Notes under the pieces: model-generated
What the model saw: the letters and a program-made list of their open reading frames with translations, nothing else
Told to the model about the DNA's origin: nothing
The model's database searches: none
NCBI RefSeq assembly: GCF_013285155.1
Contig: NZ_JABTEL010000003.1
Coordinates: forward strand, 310,001-374,000
Reading direction: 5' to 3'
Origin: Winogradskyella undariae
GTDB lineage: Bacteria > Bacteroidota > Bacteroidia > Flavobacteriales > Flavobacteriaceae
Length of the DNA: 64,000 bases
Position numbers and translations under genes: made by a program
Part shown: positions 25,523-34,840 of the stretch, piece after piece
How positions within the stretch are numbered: position 1 is the first letter of the stretch
Layout: each line of letters begins with the position of its first letter

Positions 25523-28435
25523 TTGAAATTAAGGCTTTTTCAGTATGTGTTTTTCTTGTTAGTAACATGGTTTGCAACAGCACAACAGCCTGTCTCAATT
25601 CATCTCACTGAAAAAGACGGCCTGCCAGATATTGAGTTTTATGATATATTAGAAGATGAACAGGGGTTTATTTGGTTGACCGCAGATAAAGGATTGTACC
25701 GTTACGATGGTAAACACTATAAATTGTTCACTAATCCTATTAAGCGCGGTCGCTCTTTATTTGGATTAACCTTAGATGCTAAAGGACGTCTTTGGTGTAA
25801 TAATCTTTCCGGACAATTTTTTTATGTTGAAAACAACGAACTCAAACTCTTTAAAGATTTTAAAGACATAAACACACTTGTTGAGTTTAATATTTATAAA
25901 AATCACCTCTTCATCACTGCAAATAATACGTTAAGATCTATAAATATTGAAACAAAAAACGAAATTTATGAATTAGAGAATATTTCTCAAAATCATTTTA
26001 CATTAGTAAACGAACGTAAAGAAGGTATTTATTTTAATAAAGATGAGGTTACGTATTTTACGAATGATGTGACCTTAAAACAGACAAAAGCGCTTTATTC
26101 TAACACAGTTTTTGAATTAAATAATAGTGGAGCAAAAACATACTTTAAATATGATAATAAAATTTTCTTTTTTAATCAATTAGAACCTAACAAGAAAAAT
26201 AGTTTACATCAATTTAGAAATAGAGATTTGATAAATGTTCAATTACCCGAAGCATTAGTTTTTTCCATTATTGTGAGTTGCTTGCAAGTAGGAGACAACA
26301 TATGGATACTAACCAATAATGGTATTTTTGTTTCTAAAATTGAAAATAAATGTTTAACTATTTTAGAGCATTATTTTAAAGGGATCTATACAACCGATAT
26401 CATTAAAGATCGCAATACTAATTTTTGGGTAACAACACTAAAACAGGGTGTGTATGTTATGCCTAATTTAGCCTTAAAAAAAATAGATTTACCTAAGGAT
26501 CTAGGTGTCAATGCAATAGAAAAAACCAATAAGGAAGAGCTGTATTTGGCGACGTCTAATTTTGAAATTTTTAACTATTTTAAAAAAGAGAATAAACTAA
26601 CTAAAACCAACGTATCCTTCCGGAATAATATTTACGGAATTAGTTATAATCCGTTAACTGAAGATTTGTTAATGGTTGCAACAACCGAGTCTGTTTTTTA
26701 TAATCCTAAAGAAAAAATAAATAAAAAAAGTAGTCTTATTGTTACCAAGTCCATAACTGTTTTTAATGAAGATCAATATTTGGTAAGTCTTCCTCATGCC
26801 TTGTCACTTTACAGTAAAAGAAGAGATGCATTTGAGTCATTACGCTTAATGAGAAGTTATGGCTCTGTTTTAAATACCTGCAAAACCAAAGCTTATTGTA
26901 ATTTTATTGACGGTTTTGGTGTCGTCGATTTAAAAACAAAAACTTATAAGCAAATTACCTATAAAAATTCACCTGTCTATGGTTCTAAAATTGCAATTTC
27001 AACAGATAATGTAGTGTGGGTTGCGACGTACAACGAAGGATTGTATGGTTTTGTAAATGATAGTTTACATTATAAATTGAATGTTAAAAATGGATTAGCT
27101 TCTAATTTGATTAGTGTAATAACCGCAGATGAAAATTCACTTTGGATTGCAACTGATAAAGGCTTGCAAAATTATAATTATGAGACTAAGAAGATTATAA
27201 CTGTTAATCGTGAAGATGGTATCGATTCATATAATATTAACTCAATTGAGATTTTGGGAGATGATATTTTTTTCGGATCTAATACAGGATTATATCAGTT
27301 TGATGCTAATAATATTACCAAAGCCAGAAAAACACTACAACCGTATTTTACATCTGTAGCTATTCAGGAAAAAGATACAGATGTAAAATTGAATTATGAT
27401 TTAGATCAAACCGATAGCGAAATCAGATTTGGGTTTAATGTCAATGGATTTCAATCTAACAAATTTGTAAATTATGAATACAAATTAGAAGGTTACAGTG
27501 ACAATTGGATTGCGGTAGAAGAGGGTTTAGACTTTGTGAAATTTAACACGCTTCCAGCTGGTGAATTTACCTTTCATCTAAGAGCGAAAAATACCTTTCA
27601 AAAAACGTATACAGAACCTATTTGTGTGGTTTTAAAAGTAAGATTGCCTTTTTATAAAAGCTGGTGGTTCTATACGCTTATTTTGTTAGCGTCAATAAGT
27701 TTTGTTTGGGGGTATTTTTCTAGAAAAACGGAGCGGTTAAATAAGGCTCAGCATCAAGCTTTAGAAAAAGCGAAGATTAATCAACAATTGGTGTTTTCGC
27801 AATTAGAGAATTTAAGATCCCAAATGAATCCGCATTTTATTTTTAATGCTTTAAATTCTATTCAGGATTTTATTATTTTAAATGAACGAAAATTAGCACG
27901 TGAATACCTTGTAAAGTTTTCGCGATTAATAAGAACTTATTTAGAGCATAGTCAAACCAATGAAATTTCTTTAAATGAAGAGGTTAAAACCCTGAGACTT
28001 TATTTAGAACTTGAAAAAGATCGCTTTGATGATGATTTTAAATTTGAAATTCACGTTGATCAAAGTTTAAATCTAGAAACCACATTTGTACCATCTTTAT
28101 TTATTCAACCCTACGTAGAGAATGCTTTGAAGCATGGTTTACTTCATAAAAAAGATAACAAAAAATTGATGTTGAATTTTATTAAAAACGCGAATCAAAA
28201 TCATTTAATTTGTGAAATTATTGACAATGGAATTGGTCGAGAAGCATCAGCAAAAATAAAAAACCAACGGGTTGGGAATCATAAATCTTTTGCGACGTCT
28301 GCAAATCAAAAACGAATCGATTTATTAAATCGCAGTCAGGATAAAAAAGTAGAATTGCAGGTCGAAGATGTATACAACAAACAACAAGAAGTCTCAGGAA
28401 CAAAAGTAACGATTATAATAGAATTAGCACATTGA
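25523..28435 (+). CDS. Cassette B sensor histidine kinase: beta-propeller, Y_Y_Y, LytS-type kinase
   Basis: This is a 970-residue paralog of the kinase at 14431. The start codon is TTG; it is the only start that gives a signal peptide (MKLRLFQYVFFLLVTWFATA). Periplasmic propeller repeats follow ('GFIWLTADKGLYRYDG', 'NVVWVATYNEGLYGF'), then a Y_Y_Y domain ('YEYKLEGYSDNWI'), one membrane helix and a coiled coil. The kinase core has His771 in LRSQMNPHFIFNALNSIQ, then 'FIQPYVENALKHGL' and 'IIDNGIGREA'. The first ~60 mature residues are nearly identical to cassette A, while the central propeller is more divergent, as expected if ligand recognition has changed. Its partner regulator is 100 bases downstream. 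Confidence 0.9.
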   Translation: MKLRLFQYVFFLLVTWFATAQQPVSIHLTEKDGLPDIEFYDILEDEQGFIWLTADKGLYRYDGKHYKLFTNPIKRGRSLFGLTLDAKGRLWCNNLSGQFFYVENNELKLFKDFKDINTLVEFNIYKNHLFITANNTLRSINIETKNEIYELENISQNHFTLVNERKEGIYFNKDEVTYFTNDVTLKQTKALYSNTVFELNNSGAKTYFKYDNKIFFFNQLEPNKKNSLHQFRNRDLINVQLPEALVFSIIVSCLQVGDNIWILTNNGIFVSKIENKCLTILEHYFKGIYTTDIIKDRNTNFWVTTLKQGVYVMPNLALKKIDLPKDLGVNAIEKTNKEELYLATSNFEIFNYFKKENKLTKTNVSFRNNIYGISYNPLTEDLLMVATTESVFYNPKEKINKKSSLIVTKSITVFNEDQYLVSLPHALSLYSKRRDAFESLRLMRSYGSVLNTCKTKAYCNFIDGFGVVDLKTKTYKQITYKNSPVYGSKIAISTDNVVWVATYNEGLYGFVNDSLHYKLNVKNGLASNLISVITADENSLWIATDKGLQNYNYETKKIITVNREDGIDSYNINSIEILGDDIFFGSNTGLYQFDANNITKARKTLQPYFTSVAIQEKDTDVKLNYDLDQTDSEIRFGFNVNGFQSNKFVNYEYKLEGYSDNWIAVEEGLDFVKFNTLPAGEFTFHLRAKNTFQKTYTEPICVVLKVRLPFYKSWWFYTLILLASISFVWGYFSRKTERLNKAQHQALEKAKINQQLVFSQLENLRSQMNPHFIFNALNSIQDFIILNERKLAREYLVKFSRLIRTYLEHSQTNEISLNEEVKTLRLYLELEKDRFDDDFKFEIHVDQSLNLETTFVPSLFIQPYVENALKHGLLHKKDNKKLMLNFIKNANQNHLICEIIDNGIGREASAKIKNQRVGNHKSFATSANQKRIDLLNRSQDKKVELQVEDVYNKQQEVSGTKVTIIIELAH

Positions 28436-28535
28436 TAAGTTATCTTATGAAACGAGCATGCTGAGCATTTTAATATTTAGAGAAATGATTAATAATGAAT
28501 AGCATGTACCTCATAAAAACAAATAAAATATATAC

Positions 28536-29288
28536 ATGAAAGCAATAATTGTAGACGATGAAAAACGTGCCAGACGTATTTTGCATACCTTAATTGTAGA
28601 AGAATGTTCTGAAATAGAAACGATTTTTGAGGCTGAAAATTTATTAGATGGTGTGGCTGTTATAAAAAAGGAACAGCCAGATATTGTATTTCTAGATATT
28701 GAAATGCCTAATCATTCTGGACTTCAGATTTTAGAGTTTTTTAAAACTGAGGCTATTAATTTTCAAATTATTTTTACAACCGCTTATGGCCATTATGCCA
28801 TAGAAGCCTTTAAATTATCAGCTGTAGATTATCTTTTAAAACCCATTGATGTTACCGAAATGAAAGTAGCTATTGCTAAAGCATCAATCTATCTTGAAGA
28901 AAATTCTATAAAAGAAAAACTACAGAATCTCGAACGTAATATTCAGCAATTAGCCTTAAATAAAATAGCTTTAGAAGTCCCAAAAGGAATTCGTTTTGTT
29001 TCTCACGAAGACGTCTTGTTTTTTGAGGCCGATGGTGTGTATACTAAAGTCTATTTACAAAATGGTAAAACCGAATTGATTTGTAAAACCTTAAAACATT
29101 TTACAGAACAACTGAGTAATAAACCACTGTTTTACAAACCACATCGTTCATTTCTTATCAATTTAAAATATATGAATGAAGTCACTAAAAAAGATGGTCT
29201 TCAAGTTATTATGAGTAATAATAAAAGTATTCCTATTGCGCGTGATCGGAAGGATGAATTTATGGAAATTATTAATCGTGTATTTTAA
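28536..29288 (+). CDS. Cassette B LytTR-family response regulator
   Basis: This 250-residue regulator has a receiver (IVDDEK pocket, Asp54 in VFLDIEMP, 'LLKPID') and a LytTR domain ('ADGVYTKVYL', 'FYKPHRSFLINLKYM'). It is paralogous to the regulator at 17391 with the same length. Its output domain differs at several positions, consistent with recognition of the different direct repeat found upstream of the cassette B genes. The first such repeat begins 9 bases after its stop codon. Confidence 0.93.
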   Translation: MKAIIVDDEKRARRILHTLIVEECSEIETIFEAENLLDGVAVIKKEQPDIVFLDIEMPNHSGLQILEFFKTEAINFQIIFTTAYGHYAIEAFKLSAVDYLLKPIDVTEMKVAIAKASIYLEENSIKEKLQNLERNIQQLALNKIALEVPKGIRFVSHEDVLFFEADGVYTKVYLQNGKTELICKTLKHFTEQLSNKPLFYKPHRSFLINLKYMNEVTKKDGLQVIMSNNKSIPIARDRKDEFMEIINRVF

Positions 29289-29296
29289 ATTTACAT

Positions 29297-29367
29297 ACCA
29301 TTCATTACTATAATCTTACCATTCACTAAAAAGTAAAAAATCACTTAACTACATTTTTGCACTTTTA
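29297..29367 (+). promoter_or_regulatory. Cassette B operator and promoter, site B1
   Basis: ACCATTCATT (29297) and ACCATTCACT (29318) are 21 bases apart. The position equivalent to the -7 box of B2/B3, 33 bases on, is CACTTTTA (29360). A better-formed CATTTTTG lies 8 bases earlier. The second half-site ends 68 bases before the start codon, as at B2 and B3. Confidence 0.72.
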
Positions 29368-29394
29368 CTTCATAATTATAAAATTAAACTTATT

Positions 29395-31533
29395 ATGAAA
29401 ACAAGATTACAATTTTTATTATTGCTTTTATGTTTTTACACATTTAACATAACAGCTCAAAATTTGGGTTACAAATATGCAGAGTACTCATTTAATAATG
29501 GATCTCTGATAAATACATTTAATCCAGGCAATGGGGACTTAGTAAAAACAGGAACAAGCTCTACATTGCTCACAGACCGAAATGGGATTGCTAATAATGC
29601 CATATCTCTAAATGGAGATACAGTATATAATTCAATTTTACCTGGAGGGTCAGGTCAAACAAATTTTAGTGTTTCGCTTTGGATGAAAACCACTACAAAT
29701 AATTTAGACAGAACTGTTTGGGAAGTTTATAACCAAACAGGCAATGCTGTAACTTTAAAAATGACAACAACTGGCAAACTTGTGAGTGAAGTTATGCTAT
29801 CTGGTTCGGTTTATAATGAAGAAATTAATACGCCAACTAGTTTATTAGATGGTAATTGGCATCATATAGTTGTCACATTAGAAAAATATATAGTTAATGG
29901 AGGTAAATTACGCGTAAGAACATTTATAGATGGCGCAGAGGAATCTGGTTTACTTATGCAGCAGATTAATTATGGCCAAATTTGGACTGCTAGCCATGAA
30001 ACAGGTGGAATTACTTTTGGAGATGGTCTTGATGAAGTGAAATATTTTAATGCACCTCTATCTGCTATTGATGTTGCAAACTTATACGAAAGCGAAATAA
30101 AGCTCGTAGATCAGAATGCTACAGGTGCTAATGATGGAAGTAGTTGGGCAGATGCTTATACAAGTTTAAATACAGCTTTACAAAATAATCCTGGAGGAGA
30201 GTTTTGGCTAAAGGGAGATACTTATGTTCAAATAGGCTCAGTAAATGCACCATTTAATCTTGATGATAATCAGAAAATTTATGGTGGCTTTAATGGTACA
30301 GAAACATTACTAGGTCAGCGTGATATTGTGGCAAACCCAACAATTTTATCTGGTGATATTAATGGAGATGATGATTACAACATCACTTTTAATAATGCAA
30401 CTAGATTAGATAATAAAAATAGAATTGTACATGTTATTGGAGACAATGTTATAATTGATGGTATTACTATTACAGGTGGTAATGCTAATGGAACAACGCC
30501 AGAGCGTAAACGAGGAAGTGCTGTTTTTGTAAATCCGGGTGCTGGTCAACTAGTTTTAAGAAACTGTACAGTTACCAAAAACATCTGTACCTTTGGTGGA
30601 GCTATATCTGTATTAGATGGAGGAAATGACGTCACTGTTACTTTCGAAAATTCTACATTTTCAGATAATTTAGCTGATGTAAGTTCTGTTTTGTATGCCA
30701 GACCATCAGGAGGTACAATTATTAATTTTACTAGTATTAACAGTTTATACCACAATAATACCTCAAGTGGAGATTCTAATGAGCAAACAGCTGTTTTATG
30801 GTTGAGGAATGATACAGGTGGTGGTTACGAAGCTAACATAATTAATTCAACTTTTGTTAATAACAGTTTTTTAGGTAGTAATGCATCATCATATGATGAA
30901 CCAGTTATTGCTGTTGGTTCTACAAATAACAGTCTTCATATTAATATTTACAATACCATTTTTTGGAACAACACCAATAGTTTAGGAGATATAACTAATG
31001 CTTTAGGGAGTGTAAATAACAATACTATGACGAACCATGCATTAGTGCGTAATAGTTTAGATATCAATCATTTTTCTATTATTTCAGATGAACAAGCTAT
31101 TTTACAAATGGACCCCTTGTTTGTAGATGAAGCTACTAACGATTTTAGGTTGTCTTCTGCTTCGCCAGCAATAGATGCTGGAGCAAATGTTTACCTACCA
31201 ACAACCGTTGGTACAGATTTAAATTATAATACAAGAATTGTTAATAACATAGTAGATATGGGAGTTTATGAGTACGATGCTTCATTAAGCATCGTAGATC
31301 TAGATTTTAATAAAAACAGCATCAACCTTTACCCAAACCCAACAACAGCAACTCTAGAAATAGAAACACAAATAGAGATTAAAACGATTTCTATCTATTC
31401 AATATTAGGAAAAGAAGTTTTAAAATCTAACAGTAAAGTAGCGGATGTTTCCGGATTGTCAAGCGGTGTTTATCTAGTTAAGATTATAGATTTAGAAGGA
31501 AATCAACATGTAAAACGATTTATAAAGGAATAA
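29395..31533 (+). CDS. LamG plus beta-helix (choice-of-anchor Q type) surface protein with T9SS sorting domain (cassette B)
   Basis: This is a 712-residue protein. A normal short signal peptide (MKTRLQFLLLLLCFYTFNITAQ) is followed by a LamG-like domain (~residues 30-235; 'FSVSLWMKTTTN', 'DGNWHHIVVTLEK', 'LDEVKYFNAPLS'). A beta-helix region opens with 'DQNATGANDGSSWADAYTSL' and closes with 'SASPAIDAGANVYL' and 'DMGVYEYDA'. A type A sorting domain (LYPNPTTA) completes it. The architecture parallels the cassette A protein at 20128, without its fibronectin-like section. It is expected to be exported by T9SS to the cell surface. Confidence 0.85.
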   Translation: MKTRLQFLLLLLCFYTFNITAQNLGYKYAEYSFNNGSLINTFNPGNGDLVKTGTSSTLLTDRNGIANNAISLNGDTVYNSILPGGSGQTNFSVSLWMKTTTNNLDRTVWEVYNQTGNAVTLKMTTTGKLVSEVMLSGSVYNEEINTPTSLLDGNWHHIVVTLEKYIVNGGKLRVRTFIDGAEESGLLMQQINYGQIWTASHETGGITFGDGLDEVKYFNAPLSAIDVANLYESEIKLVDQNATGANDGSSWADAYTSLNTALQNNPGGEFWLKGDTYVQIGSVNAPFNLDDNQKIYGGFNGTETLLGQRDIVANPTILSGDINGDDDYNITFNNATRLDNKNRIVHVIGDNVIIDGITITGGNANGTTPERKRGSAVFVNPGAGQLVLRNCTVTKNICTFGGAISVLDGGNDVTVTFENSTFSDNLADVSSVLYARPSGGTIINFTSINSLYHNNTSSGDSNEQTAVLWLRNDTGGGYEANIINSTFVNNSFLGSNASSYDEPVIAVGSTNNSLHINIYNTIFWNNTNSLGDITNALGSVNNNTMTNHALVRNSLDINHFSIISDEQAILQMDPLFVDEATNDFRLSSASPAIDAGANVYLPTTVGTDLNYNTRIVNNIVDMGVYEYDASLSIVDLDFNKNSINLYPNPTTATLEIETQIEIKTISIYSILGKEVLKSNSKVADVSGLSSGVYLVKIIDLEGNQHVKRFIKE

Positions 31534-31553
31534 ATCATAGTTCTATTTATACT

Positions 31554-31587
31554 AAAAAAGGAAAGTCATTAAGGCTTTCCTTTTTTT
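31554..31587 (+). terminator. Terminator after the first cassette B surface gene
   Basis: AAAAAAGGAAAG / CTTTCCTTTTTT stem with a 9-base loop; a copy of the terminator at 33788. Confidence 0.88.
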
Positions 31588-31590
31588 ATT

Positions 31591-31661
31591 ACTATTCATT
31601 TACAAAATCTTACCATTCACTAAAAAGTTGAAAATTCTTTTCCTATACCTTATCATTTTTG
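31591..31661 (+). promoter_or_regulatory. Cassette B operator and promoter, site B2
   Basis: ACTATTCATT (31591) and ACCATTCACT (31612) are 21 bases apart. CATTTTTG (31654) starts 33 bases after the second half-site, and the start codon is 68 bases after it. Confidence 0.75.
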
Positions 31662-31688
31662 TGTCATAATTATAAAACCAAATTTATT

Positions 31689-33767
31689 ATGAAAACAAAA
31701 TTACTTTTTTTATTACTGCTTATTAGTAGTTATGCATTTGCGCAGTTTCCCACAGATGCAACCAAACATTATAGTTTTACAAATAGCGATATTACAAATC
31801 AAGCAGGTACTAATTATGATTTAGTACTTAATGATGGTTACGGAACACCAACGTTTGTAACGGATCGTTTTGGGAATGCAAATTCTGCAACAGATTTAAA
31901 TAATGGACACTTTAGTATGGGTATTATGCCAAATAGATCGGGTTATGATGGAAACCAGTTTGCTATTAGTTTTTGGTTTAACACTACAGACTTAGGAACG
32001 CTTTTCGATCAGTACAGCAATAGTCAAGAGGAAGGTTGGACTATAGCTGTTTTTAATACCAGTTTAGCATTTATAACGGCATATGATTGTTATTATGGGT
32101 ATTCATGCGGTTATACGTTAGATTTTCAATATGCTAATCAGAATTTTAGCGATGGCAACTGGCATCATGTTGTTGCCATGATGTACAAGGAAAATGATGG
32201 AACAAATCAACAATATATCAAAAGATTATATGTAGATAATGTTTTAGTTCAAGATGATGTTCAGGTAACTCTTCCTTATGATGGATCGCAGGGAGTAGGT
32301 ATGTTAGGTACTACAAATACTATGGAAGCACTAACTGGGGCGAGAACATCTAATGACCGCTACGATGGACTAATGGATGATATATATTATTTTGAACGCG
32401 GAATTACTACCGCTGAAGTTAATGCATTATATAATGAAGGTTTGGTTGTAGATATTCCAGACGCTAACTTAAAAGCGGCTTTGGTAAGTGATGCGACAAT
32501 AAATACTAATTCAGATTCAGAAATACAACCTGCAGAGGCTACAAATTATTCAGGTGCAATTAATGTGGCAAATCTAAACATTGACAATAGTGCAGGTTTA
32601 GAAGCATTTGTAAACATATCAGGTTTAGATATTAGTAATAATAATTTAGAACATTTAGATGTTTCTAGTAATACTGCTTTAACAAGTTTAGAGGCAAATA
32701 ACAATCAATTAATAACTCTAAATATTCAAAATGGTAATAATTCTAATATAAGTGATGCTAATTTTAATGTGCTAAACAACTACGGTTTATATTGTATTGA
32801 GGTAGATGATGTGAGCTACAGTAATACAAACTGGACTAATATTAATGCTTATACTATTTTTTCACTTAATTGTGATACAGCGAATGTTAATATACCTGAT
32901 ATTGCTTTAAGGACTAGTTTATTAAATAATACATCGATAAACAGCAATGGAGATTCAGAAATACAAGTTGCGGAAGCTAGAGATTATACAGTAGGTCTTT
33001 ATTTGAGCACTAGCGGAATTCAAGATATTACAGGACTGCAAGCATTCGCAAATGCGACTAACTTAGATTTAAGTTATAACAATGTCTCAATTATGGATCT
33101 TAGAGCTAATAGGTATTTAACAGGATTACATGTTGGAGATAATCCTTTAACGTCATTAAATATTAATGGTTTAAGCTCAATAACTACAGTTAATATTAGC
33201 AATACAAGTTTAACAGATGTAGATTTATCAACCCACGAAAGCTTACAATATTTAGAAGCTCAATATGTACATAACATTAACAATTTAGATTTATCATCTA
33301 ATACAAATATCAATTACATATATTTAAGTGGTAACATGCTAACTAATATTAATTTAAGAACAGGTACCAATGTATCCAATAATTTGTTTATTGAAACTGT
33401 TGGTTCGCCTATGTTAACTTGTGTGTTTGTAGATGACCCTGCTTTTAGTTTAAATAATTCAATGAAAGATGCGGTAACAGAGTTTTATCAATTAGATTCA
33501 GAATGTGCAAATTTCACCTTAAACACAGAAGATGTAGTATTTCAAAATAACGAAATTTCAATCTATCCAAATCCAACAAAATCAACAATAAATATCAAAA
33601 CAGAATCAAATGTTGCTAACGTTTCTGTCTATTCATTATTAGGAAAAGAGGTGATTAAAACCAATACTAAAACTGTAGATGTTTCTAGTCTTTCAGAAGG
33701 TATTTATCTCATTAAGGTTATAGATTTAGATGGAAACCAACACGTAAAACGCTTTATAAAGAAATAA
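31689..33767 (+). CDS. LamG plus leucine-rich-repeat surface protein with T9SS sorting domain (cassette B)
   Basis: This is a 692-residue protein. The ATG at 31689 is chosen because it gives a standard signal peptide (MKTKLLFLLLLISSYAFAQ). An in-frame ATG 30 bases upstream would overlap the promoter. A LamG domain (~20-255; 'FAISFWFNTTD', 'DGNWHHVVAMMYK', 'MDDIYYFERGIT') is followed by two LRR blocks. Each block is introduced by an IPD-x2-L motif and 'INTNSDSEIQPAEA' or 'INSNGDSEIQVAEA'. A type A sorting domain (IYPNPTKS) ends it. It combines the LamG start and LRR middle that are split between two proteins in cassette A, which suggests domain shuffling. It is predicted to be surface-exposed. 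Confidence 0.85.
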   Translation: MKTKLLFLLLLISSYAFAQFPTDATKHYSFTNSDITNQAGTNYDLVLNDGYGTPTFVTDRFGNANSATDLNNGHFSMGIMPNRSGYDGNQFAISFWFNTTDLGTLFDQYSNSQEEGWTIAVFNTSLAFITAYDCYYGYSCGYTLDFQYANQNFSDGNWHHVVAMMYKENDGTNQQYIKRLYVDNVLVQDDVQVTLPYDGSQGVGMLGTTNTMEALTGARTSNDRYDGLMDDIYYFERGITTAEVNALYNEGLVVDIPDANLKAALVSDATINTNSDSEIQPAEATNYSGAINVANLNIDNSAGLEAFVNISGLDISNNNLEHLDVSSNTALTSLEANNNQLITLNIQNGNNSNISDANFNVLNNYGLYCIEVDDVSYSNTNWTNINAYTIFSLNCDTANVNIPDIALRTSLLNNTSINSNGDSEIQVAEARDYTVGLYLSTSGIQDITGLQAFANATNLDLSYNNVSIMDLRANRYLTGLHVGDNPLTSLNINGLSSITTVNISNTSLTDVDLSTHESLQYLEAQYVHNINNLDLSSNTNINYIYLSGNMLTNINLRTGTNVSNNLFIETVGSPMLTCVFVDDPAFSLNNSMKDAVTEFYQLDSECANFTLNTEDVVFQNNEISIYPNPTKSTINIKTESNVANVSVYSLLGKEVIKTNTKTVDVSSLSEGIYLIKVIDLDGNQHVKRFIKK

Positions 33768-33787
33768 ACCATAGTTCTATTTATACT

Positions 33788-33821
33788 AAAAAAGGAAAGT
33801 CATCAAGGCTTTCCTTTTTTT
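33788..33821 (+). terminator. Terminator after the second cassette B surface gene
   Basis: AAAAAAGGAAAG / CTTTCCTTTTTTT stem with a 9-base loop. Confidence 0.88.
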
Positions 33822-33824
33822 GTT

Positions 33825-33895
33825 GCTATTCATTTACAAAATCTTACCATTCACTAAAAAGTTGAAAATCCTTTTACCAAAGCTTATCACTTTTG
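33825..33895 (+). promoter_or_regulatory. Cassette B operator and promoter, site B3
   Basis: GCTATTCATT (33825) and ACCATTCACT (33846) are 21 bases apart; CACTTTTG (33888) starts 33 bases after the second half-site, as at B2. Confidence 0.75.
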
Positions 33896-33922
33896 TGTCA
33901 TAATTATAAAACCAAATTTATT

Positions 33923-34798
33923 ATGAAGTACATTATTTTATTTTTTATTGCATTAGTAACCACAAGTACATTTGCACAGCAAACATTTTTTGAAAATATT
34001 AAAGCAAAAGGCGAAAACCCAGTTTACATTGCGTATCCAGGTGTGGGCACTGATAACGAAGGGAAACAGTCAATAAATCTTAGTCAAGAAAGAGTTGGTC
34101 AATATAACGAGCCACAAGAAGTTATCGTAAAATTATTAAATCATGAAGGTATTGACTCTGGAATAGCTATTATAGACAAAAATGATAATGACGAAAAAGG
34201 AAGCCAATATATAGCAGATTTTACAAAAAACAGACAAACTTTTACTGGGTTTCCCAACACATATATTATTTACGAAAATGTGTTTAACGAAGGTTATGTA
34301 GCTATTGGCAACTATATATTTTTTATAGATCATTTTAACAGCCGTACAGAATTTGGTGATATAAGAAGAGTTTATGTGCTAAAAGGTACAACGCCAGATG
34401 GTGAGGCAACTTCAAAGACTAAAAAAAAGAAAAAAGGTTTCGGTAAATTTTTAAATAAAGCAAAAAATATAGCTCTAAATAATAGTGCAGGACCAGACCC
34501 AAGAAAAGCACCAGAATATAAGGCCCTGTCTCAAGAGAATGTGCGTAAAATGGTATCTGATTATTTAACCGCTATGCGTGAAAAACAAATCGCCTATACG
34601 CTAACGTCTAAAGATGAAGCAGATTTGGCTACTATGCAAAAAGAGGCAGACGCTTACAGTAAATATATTAAAGATAAAAACAATGCCTATTGGCAAAGTC
34701 CAGAAGGACAAAAAACACTTAGAGGTTGGAAATTATTAGATGAGCATAAAGCAAGTTGTCTTAAAACAGCAGAGTCTTGTGATAGTCCTTTTCATTAA
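33923..34798 (+). CDS. Secreted Lys-rich protein of cassette B, intact copy
   Basis: This is a 291-residue protein. The signal peptide (~19 residues, ending TFAQ) is followed by 'QTFFENIKAKGENPVYIAY' and a ~130-residue beta-rich domain. A short KTKKKKKGFGKF run precedes a helical C-terminal part ('VRKMVSDYLTAMREKQIAY', 'YKALSQEN', 'KSPEGQ'-like end). It is homologous to the broken cassette A gene at 23429 through the Lys-run and helical part. The ATG at 33923 is preferred over one at 33893, which falls within the -7 box. The family is not recognised. It has no sorting domain, so the protein is probably periplasmic. Confidence 0.75.
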   Translation: MKYIILFFIALVTTSTFAQQTFFENIKAKGENPVYIAYPGVGTDNEGKQSINLSQERVGQYNEPQEVIVKLLNHEGIDSGIAIIDKNDNDEKGSQYIADFTKNRQTFTGFPNTYIIYENVFNEGYVAIGNYIFFIDHFNSRTEFGDIRRVYVLKGTTPDGEATSKTKKKKKGFGKFLNKAKNIALNNSAGPDPRKAPEYKALSQENVRKMVSDYLTAMREKQIAYTLTSKDEADLATMQKEADAYSKYIKDKNNAYWQSPEGQKTLRGWKLLDEHKASCLKTAESCDSPFH

Positions 34799-34840
34799 AC
34801 AATACAGCCAAATTTAAACACCTAAATAACATCAAAACTT

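Larger units (their letters stand above)
31500..31688 (+). repeat. Duplicated module copy B1: sorting tail end, terminator, operator and leader
   Basis: Nearly identical to 33735-33922 over ~190 bases. It covers the last sorting-domain codons, the terminator, both B half-sites and the leader up to the start codon. Confidence 0.85.
33735..33922 (+). repeat. Duplicated module copy B2: sorting tail end, terminator, operator and leader
   Basis: Second copy of 31500-31688, nearly identical including the leader up to the start codon. It is followed by an unrelated coding sequence. Confidence 0.85.
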
